64,000 nucleotides of DNA from Allantophomopsis cytisporea (lineage: Eukaryota > Ascomycota > Leotiomycetes > Phacidiales > Phacidiaceae), in contig CP103032.1 of NCBI GenBank assembly GCA_024752435.1, positions 1,364,001 to 1,428,000 on the forward strand, given 5' to 3'. The notes beneath the pieces were generated by a model. The model saw only the letters and a program-made list of their open reading frames with translations, was not told the origin of the DNA and searched no databases. The position numbers and the translations under genes were made by a program. Positions 57,561 to 64,000 of this stretch are shown here, one piece after another. Positions within the stretch are counted from its first letter, which is position 1. Each line of letters starts with the position of its first letter.

Positions 57561-58785
57561 ATGAGCGCAGCAAATGGCGCTGCTGCGCCCACTTCAGTTA
57601 CAGATGCCGTCTTGAAACCATCTGATGAGATGCCGGCTGGATCTCAGAAAGTGGAGGAGTTGGATTTCAACAAATTCGCGGGCCGATCGATTACAGCGGA
57701 AGATCTCATTAGCGGCATGTCAAATATGGGATTCCAGGCGAGCTCAATGGGAGAGGCTGTACGGATCATCAATGATATGGTAAGTTGCCCTGCGAATAAT
57801 ATATTCAAATTTTTATTCGATATCACGTGATGTCGCCTCCTATGTCTTGATCAATGATTGACCTGTCATAGAGAGCTTGGACAGATGAAGAGACCGGAGA
57901 CAAGACTACTATATTCCTTGGATATACGTCGAATCTCATTTCCTCGGGGCTCCGAGGGACACTTCGCTACCTCGTCCAACACAAGCACGTCTCAGCAATC
58001 GTAACCACTGCCGGCGGCATCGAAGAAGATCTAATCAAGTGTCTTGGAGACACCTACATGGGTGCATTCCATACTCCCGGAGCAGAGCTACGCGCGAAGG
58101 GCATGAACCGTATCGGCAACCTAATCGTACCGAACAGCAACTACTGCGCCTTCGAAGACTGGGTGGTACCCATCCTAGACAAAATGTACGAAGAGCAAGA
58201 AGCAAGCAAGGGGGCAGAGGAGGAGATAAACTGGACGCCATCGAAAGTAATCCACCGACTTGGTAAAGAAATCAACGACGAGCGATCGGTCTACTACTGG
58301 GCCTACAAGAACAACATCCCCGTATTCTGCCCCGCTCTCACGGATGGAAGTCTGGGTGATATGCTATACTTCCACACCTTCAAGACGTCGCCCGGTCAAC
58401 TGAAGGTTGATATCGTGGAGGACATCCGTAAGATCAACACCATTGCTGTGCGCGCGAAGCGAGCTGGCATGATTATTCTTGGGGGCGGAATTGTCAAGCA
58501 CCATATTGCGAACGCGTGTCTGATGCGGAACGGTGCCGAGAGTGCGGTCTACATCAATACTGCACAGGAGTTTGATGGTAGTGATGCGGGCGCGAGACCA
58601 GATGAGGCTGTCAGCTGGGGTAAGATAAAGGTTGGAGGAGATAGTGTCAAGGTTCGTTCATCCTTACCCCTGAAATAATGCCTGATGCGACGTTAGTGAT
58701 TAACATCTGATACTTGCTTTAGGTTTACGTGGAAGCAACCGCCTGTTTTCCATTAATAGTTGCCGCGACATTTGCGAAGCCTTGA
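57561..58785 (+). CDS. DYS1: Deoxyhypusine synthase
   Basis: Exons 57561-57779, 57872-58651 and 58723-58785 give 353 residues, the normal size. Conserved segments: SNLISSGLRGTLRYLVQH, VTTAGGIEEDLIKCL, GNLIVPNSNYCAFEDW, FCPALTDGSLGDML, and the active-site stretch ILGGGIVKHHIANACLMRNG with the catalytic Lys at about 282. Next comes YINTAQEFDGSDAGARPDEA, then the C-terminal KVYVEATACFPLIVAATFA. The enzyme transfers the aminobutyl group of spermidine, with NAD, to one lysine of eIF5A, the first step of hypusine formation in the cytosol. The last intron splits VKV|YVEAT, and its acceptor CTTTAG is required to reach the conserved C-terminus. Confidence 0.97.
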
Positions 58786-59586
58786 GGGTCTTTTGGAACT
58801 CTTAGACTATATAGAATTAATGCATTTCTAAAATAGCTGATGCATATCTAAATGCATTTCTCACGAAATATTGGATTTTCAGCAACGCTTTACAAACAGA
58901 CGCTCTACTCTGTTTGTAGAGCTTCCCAACACAACACTTTGAGTGAAGCAATAAACTCGGAGTCTCACTGGATTACACAGCGAAGATTCCAGAATCGTTA
59001 CCAAGTATATACATCACAGGTGGTGCAGTCATCTGAGCCGAGTGATTTCTATAATGTATTTATAACGACTATCTAGTACACGATACCTAACAGGAGCCCT
59101 CACAACGATTTCGAACTTAATGATATCCAACCTGTCCTCGTCGACTCAAACCGGACCTTCCCTCTGATGATGAGTTATTGAACAATCCAAGAGCACTCAA
59201 ACAAGACAACGCCAAACGAACAAAGGAAAAACTATAGACCCAAAGGACTACGACCACCAGTGCCAGTACCAGTGCCAGTGTGTTAATGGCGATGTCAAAG
59301 AGTCCCGAACGACATCGAAGGACGTTTCAAGCCCCAGCCACTTCGAACTCGAACATCAGCTGAGTCATGTCGAGGTACTATATGATCAAGGAGCGAAGCC
59401 TAAAAGTCTAAACAACCATCTAAGAAATAAAATGTCTCAGAAACGCAGTCGACATGCCGAGTAAGAGAAACATTATTGTTGGGAGTGTCTATAGCCGTTA
59501 GTGTCATTCACCAAGCCTATCATGGGCTGAGGAATCCCTAACCAATTCAAACTTCAAGGTCAGGCTTTCCCACTGACAGTCATTGA
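58786..59586. other. Convergent spacer, no gene seen
   Basis: 801 bp between DYS1 (+) and the orphan gene (-). Contains a repeated ATGCATTTCT/ATGCATATCT motif just after DYS1 (58,819-58,862). Confidence 0.45.
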
Positions 59587-60447
59587 TCACTCAACCTGGC
59601 TGGCCTTTCTCTTCCCAGCCATATTAATCACCAACTTGCAAGCCCGTGGAGGTGATGGTAGCTGAGGTGGTGGTGAGGGCAGATGAGTTGGCGGCGAGGG
59701 TAGACGAGCTGGCGGTGACGACGTGCCTGGAGAAGTTGCCTTGGGTACCTTACGCCTATTGGAGGCTGCCGCTTTGCGGGCTGCCTTACGTCTTCTCTTT
59801 GGCTTTGGAGGGAGCTCATATCCTGGTGGCAAGATTGGAGGAGGCTCAATACGTGGAGTGACTGGGCTGCTCTCCCGGGCAGTCGCGGGACTGTTCTCTG
59901 TACTTGGACCAGGATCGCTGCAGCGTTTGGTCGAGCTTCTCGTACGAGGGCGACGGGTGTTAGACTCGGATTTTCTTCTGCCAACGTTCTCATGTCCTGT
60001 TACAGTGGTTTCTGAATCACTGCCGTCTGTTGATGCAGCTTTGTTGGATGCTGTGGCTGATGGCCCTTTGGTGGCATTTGATTCGGTAATGATTGCTTGC
60101 TCTGTCATGACAACATCCTTTCCAGCAGGCCCCGTTTCTGTTTCGGGTTCAGTCTCCGTGTCGTCAGGGTCAGGATGCGCCTGCTTCTGTAGCGGTGTTC
60201 GAACGGTCACTTGATAGTGCACGCTGAGCAGAATTGCTACAGCCTCCAAATCTGCATGGCCGTGGACACCCTTTTTCCAGTGATAGGCGACGTCTTGCTC
60301 AAATCCACGGGTCTTGACTTCCAGGGCTCTACGCTCGGCAGGTGACATATCATTTGCGTCTGGCATGACAATGTCTTGCTCCGATCCGTGAGTTTGGGCT
60401 TCGCTCTTGGCGAAGGGCATGTCGTCAGACGCCATGCTTGTCAACAA
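59587..60447 (-). CDS. Low-complexity protein of unknown function
   Basis: A single frame of 286 residues from the ATG at 60447, or 282 from the next Met (60435). It has no recognised fold. Visible parts: an acidic/helical N-terminal third (MSPAERRALEVKTRGFEQDV, then DLEAVAILLSVHYQVTV); an acidic Thr/Glu string (DPDDTETEPETETG); a Ser/Thr/Arg-rich middle; a basic cluster KPKRRRKAARK that could direct it to the nucleus; and four LPSPP units before a basic C-terminus. Codon use and the uninterrupted length favour a real gene. It is probably lineage-restricted. Confidence 0.6.
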   Translation of the reverse strand: MLTSMASDDMPFAKSEAQTHGSEQDIVMPDANDMSPAERRALEVKTRGFEQDVAYHWKKGVHGHADLEAVAILLSVHYQVTVRTPLQKQAHPDPDDTETEPETETGPAGKDVVMTEQAIITESNATKGPSATASNKAASTDGSDSETTVTGHENVGRRKSESNTRRPRTRSSTKRCSDPGPSTENSPATARESSPVTPRIEPPPILPPGYELPPKPKRRRKAARKAAASNRRKVPKATSPGTSSPPARLPSPPTHLPSPPPQLPSPPRACKLVINMAGKRKASQVE

Positions 60448-62778
60448 TTTGTACAGAGTAGCAGTAGAGCGATGGCTTTGTTAGACGGCTCCTTTCCGTC
60501 CAGACGTCAGGTTGCCTTTTCAGATGTAAAGCATACTGTGTGACCAGCAGCCTCACAAGCGATCAAGGATCCCGATGAAGTCGAGAAATAGGCTGCGAAT
60601 ACTGATGTTGTTTAATGATGAAACGAAAAATAAGTATACAAGATTTCCTTATGTTATTTTGTCATCTGTTGTTTTGGTGATATGGTGTCAATATTTATTT
60701 TCGAGAAAATGGGAAGAGAAGCGGGAGGGGTTTGTGTGACTTGTATAGGGCAGGTGCACTGGAGACATCTTTCTCGAGCATCAAAGTACCTATACTTGAA
60801 CTGGAGTTTCCATTTTCCACACTAGATCATTTCCACAGAGTCGTGTAGCTACACTGTGGAGTCAGCAGTCTCGATTGCCGATTTTCCCAGTGTCTGCTTG
60901 CAAGTCATCGCGATCGCCTATCACTCTCGATGTCATGCCAGATCTTTTCAATAATCAAAACAAGCTAGAAGAAGTAACTTGGGCCACTAGGCCTGGTGCG
61001 AAGGGCTACATATCGTAAAATGTCAAATAAAAGCACAGCAATTCGAGGAGATCTTCAAAACTGATAGGATATAGAAGCTTAGCCGATATTGATTGGCATT
61101 TCTGGTATCGGTACACTTTCTAACATCTGCTACTCTTGTCTATCTTATATTAAGCGATTTCAAGACAACCCAGATAGCAAAATTCAAGCCATGGAATCAA
61201 ACCCATGACTGATCTTATCTGGTCCGCACAGGTTAGAGCTTTCCAGGTAATGTATACTTGCTGAAAATCACCAGCCTGCTGTAGAGTAGACATGGAAAGA
61301 CATTTCATGGGACAGGCGCAGCAAGCCAGTTGAGGAAACCATCGATGACCCCAGAAAAGAGCTAGGAATAGGCATATGGCTGGTATGAGCTAGAAGGGGC
61401 AGACTTGTATCTGCTGTGCTACTTTGTAGACTGTATGGATGAGAGCTATAAGTGAGCTCAGCTCATTTATCGAACACATTGTTTTCTGGGCAACCATTGT
61501 GGAGGTTTGCATATTTGTGCGTTACATGAATAAGACGGTGAATTGTATACATATGTGTCATATATACAGATGCCTCTCTTATTTATGCTCATATTAAAGA
61601 ACCTTACACATAGTGTTTCTGGACTGGACATTCCACATTAGTTGTGCACATCAAGGTATATCGTGTCTGCTTGGCGCACCGGATACGTATTATTAGTAGT
61701 ACACATCACTTCTCATTATAGCAACCATCGAAGTGGCTATGTTCCCAAAACCACGGATTGATTATAGATCAGATTTCTAGCTGAAATTATCAAGTGTTGG
61801 TTAGGGGGACTCTTGTAGGTATGGTTTGGATCAATACAATTACGACGCTGTCACTAATCAGCTCAGCATCAAGTCATCTCATTTGATCAGATCAAGTTCT
61901 GGCAAAATGCAGCATACCAGCATTAGCAGACGTTACCAGCACTACCATGTTGAATATAAGTTCGAAATGATTTCTCTTTTGCACTGTCTTCATTTTCACT
62001 CTTTATCATAGTTTGGTTGTCACTCTCAGATGCTCTTGCCTCATCCATGATGGACTTTCGACCAAAGCAAGGACGAAAGCTATATGATCAGTCGAATCTC
62101 TGGGGTATTTGTGAACTCTTGGTAATACTACCTACGGCAAAGAGACTCTTTTAACATCATAATCTAAGGTGAGACTTAACAACTACAAGATATATGGTGG
62201 AACCTTGCTTAGATTATTAAGAATTAAGGTAAGTCGATTTGAAGGAGGTTTTTTATTCTGTCCTGAATTGAGGCTCTTGGGATGTCATAGGTACCTCGTA
62301 TCAACAATGTCACCGAGTTGAAAGAGCCCGACAATTAAATATTTTATTGTCTTTGAGCCAAGTCAATGGGTGCTTGAAGGTAGCACGCTCGTTCACTTCC
62401 ATGCATATTATGATGATACTTGCCTTTCTGATTTCTAGCACCATTCTAGTACTCTTACTGGCCTCAACATTCTAGAAATCCTCTTGATTATTTCGGTGAA
62501 GAATAAACAACAACAAAGTCTCTCATAGAATTTCTCAACGGTCGAAGTAGCGAGATGATCGTAAGTATTGATATGTCGTTGAAAGCTGAGCCAAGCAAAT
62601 CAGTGCGTTCAGCCTCGAACAGTGCATGCCCCGCTGAAATATAAGGCACTTATCGATTATTTGAATTCACGATAGCTTTTGCAATCAGTATCATCATCGC
62701 GTCGACTCACTTACTCACTACCTCTCTCACCAACTCTTTCAATTTGACAACTCCCGGCTCCAACCCCAAGCCGTCAGC
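60448..62778. other. Intergenic, no gene seen
   Basis: 2.3 kb between the divergent orphan gene and CWC27. A+T-rich in the middle. I found no convincing coding frame, tRNA or long repeat. Confidence 0.45.
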
Positions 62779-64000
62779 ATGTCGTCTCTCTATAACCTCG
62801 AACCGCAACCTACAGCATCTTGCATTCTGCATACAACGTCCGGTGACATATCGCTGGAGCTATGGGCGCAACAGGTGCCTTTAACAGTGCGCAATTTCCT
62901 CCAACACAGTTTGGATGGATACTACGACAACACGATCTTCCACCGTTTGGTTCCTGGTTTCATTCTCCAGGGCGGTGATCCAACATCCACGGGCTCGGGC
63001 GGCGAATCAATCTACGATGGCGGGGCATTCAGCGAATCGCGCGAGGAGCATGGCATCTGGCCGATGGAGGAGCGACGTGGGAAGAATGCAGGTATGCGTG
63101 GCGTTGGCTTCAAGGATGAGTTTCATAGCCGACTGAAGTTCAATCGGCGTGGGCTGTTGGGCATGGCGAACGAAGGCCCCGATACGAACGGCAGTCAATT
63201 CTTCTTGACGCTGGGGGATACGCCTGAGTTGCAGGGCAAGAATACACTTTTTGGAAGAGTAGCTGGAGATACAATCTATAATGTGGCCAAGATGGGCGAG
63301 GCGGAGGTGGATGGTGATAGGCCTATTTATCCTACGAGGGTTACGAGTGTAGAGATCTTGGAGAATCCTTTCAAGGACATGGTTAAGAGGGCCAGAACTG
63401 CGGCACCAGTGGTCAAGGAGAAAGCACCCGTAAAGAAAAAGAGGAAGGGTGGCAAGCAGCTTTTGAGCTTTGGTGGCGACGAGGGCGAGGAGGAAGAGGC
63501 CCCGGTACTCAAGAAGGCGAAGTTCGACACCAGGATAGCTATGGACTTCGAACCGGAGGAAGCACCCGCTCCCAAACCCAAGAAGACAGAAAAGAAGGTT
63601 GAAAAGACTATCAAAAAGCCTGTATCACGCTCGCCCTCACCTGCACCCCTACCAACTAAAACCCTCCCATCACGCTCTTTACCCCCAACTCGCTCAGCAT
63701 CCTCATCCCCCGAACCACAAGTCGAGAAAGTTTCCTCAATGGTCGACAAAATGAACGCTGAGATTGCCTCCCTAAAGGCGTCCATGAAGCGCAACGTATC
63801 CAGCGCCCCGGCACCTGAGAAAAAGAAAACCGCACTAGAGCAGCTGATCCCCGAGACGTCCATTCGCGGTCGAAAGCGTAAGGGCGCGGCGAGCACGAGC
63901 GACAAAGCAACGCTCGATATTCTTTCCGCTTTCCGCAATAAATTGGAGTCCGCCCCGCCCGAGAAAGAAGTAAAGGTTGAGACAATGCCCGAACCTGCCC
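62779..64000 (+). CDS. CWC27: CWC27-type spliceosomal cyclophilin, 3' end outside window
   Basis: One open frame from the ATG at 62779 to the window edge (407 residues visible). The cyclophilin-type peptidyl-prolyl isomerase domain spans about residues 10-195: GDISLELWAQQVPLTVRNF, YYDNTIFHRLVPGFILQGGD, GSGGESIYDGG, DEFHSRLKFNRRGLLGMANE, GSQFFLTLGD and GKNTLFGRV. The start MSSLYNLEPQPTASCILHTT and the long Lys/Pro/Glu-rich C-terminal tail fit Cwc27, a late-joining component of the activated spliceosome, in the nucleus. A segment at about residues 85-110 is an extra insertion relative to the family. The tail contains a helical piece EKVSSMVDKMNAEIASLKAS. Confidence 0.93.
   Translation, partial: MSSLYNLEPQPTASCILHTTSGDISLELWAQQVPLTVRNFLQHSLDGYYDNTIFHRLVPGFILQGGDPTSTGSGGESIYDGGAFSESREEHGIWPMEERRGKNAGMRGVGFKDEFHSRLKFNRRGLLGMANEGPDTNGSQFFLTLGDTPELQGKNTLFGRVAGDTIYNVAKMGEAEVDGDRPIYPTRVTSVEILENPFKDMVKRARTAAPVVKEKAPVKKKRKGGKQLLSFGGDEGEEEEAPVLKKAKFDTRIAMDFEPEEAPAPKPKKTEKKVEKTIKKPVSRSPSPAPLPTKTLPSRSLPPTRSASSSPEPQVEKVSSMVDKMNAEIASLKASMKRNVSSAPAPEKKKTALEQLIPETSIRGRKRKGAASTSDKATLDILSAFRNKLESAPPEKEVKVETMPEPA

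Overview
The window looks like nuclear DNA of a filamentous ascomycete (Pezizomycotina). Genes are split by short introns, mostly about 45-60 nt, with GTRNGT donors, CTRAY-type branch sites and YAG acceptors. Almost every confidently called product belongs to a recognisable fungal family. Sequence alone does not let me name the class or species. All functional names are homology calls read by eye from the translated sequence; exon joins were worked out by reading frame, splice motif and phase.

Layout. 1-1 kb: a Zn(II)2Cys6 regulator that runs off the left edge and looks damaged. 1.7-5.5 kb (-): VNX1-type vacuolar cation/H+ exchanger. 7.9-9.2 kb (+): RPT6 ATPase of the 26S proteasome. 9.9-10.9 kb (+): protein with an F-box-like N-terminal motif. 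12.0-14.1 kb (-): SFL1-like HSF-type factor. 14.1-22.9 kb: nearly 9 kb without a supportable gene, rich in microsatellites and with a strong G-run tract. 22.9-36 kb: an accessory-like block, visibly more A+T-rich between its genes. It holds an F-box protein (-) divergent from a ferroportin-family transporter (+), a small secreted Tyr/Thr-repeat protein (-), a secreted type-B carboxylesterase (+) convergent with a short-chain dehydrogenase (-), and probable relics. 36.7-42.5 kb: MIF2/CENP-C (+) convergent with SEY1 (-). 45.7-47.5 kb (+): APC-family permease. 50.1-56.2 kb (-): a 2,019-residue SNT1-like SANT protein. 57.6-58.8 kb (+): deoxyhypusine synthase. 59.6-60.4 kb (-): a low-complexity orphan. 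62.8 kb to the right edge (+): CWC27-type cyclophilin, truncated by the window.

Most genes are conserved housekeeping functions (proteasome, kinetochore, ER fusion, eIF5A hypusination, spliceosome, Set3-type corepressor) and do not form one pathway. I found no convincing novel multi-gene system. The best leads are: the ferroportin and F-box genes sharing a 430-bp promoter; a carboxylesterase gene that appears to need a 5-nt microexon and a GC-AG intron; a repeated ILPPK-type peptide array in the SNT1 homologue; a 24-bp perfect palindrome with heat-shock-element geometry between SNT1 and DYS1; and an insert of about 26 residues in the CWC27 cyclophilin fold.
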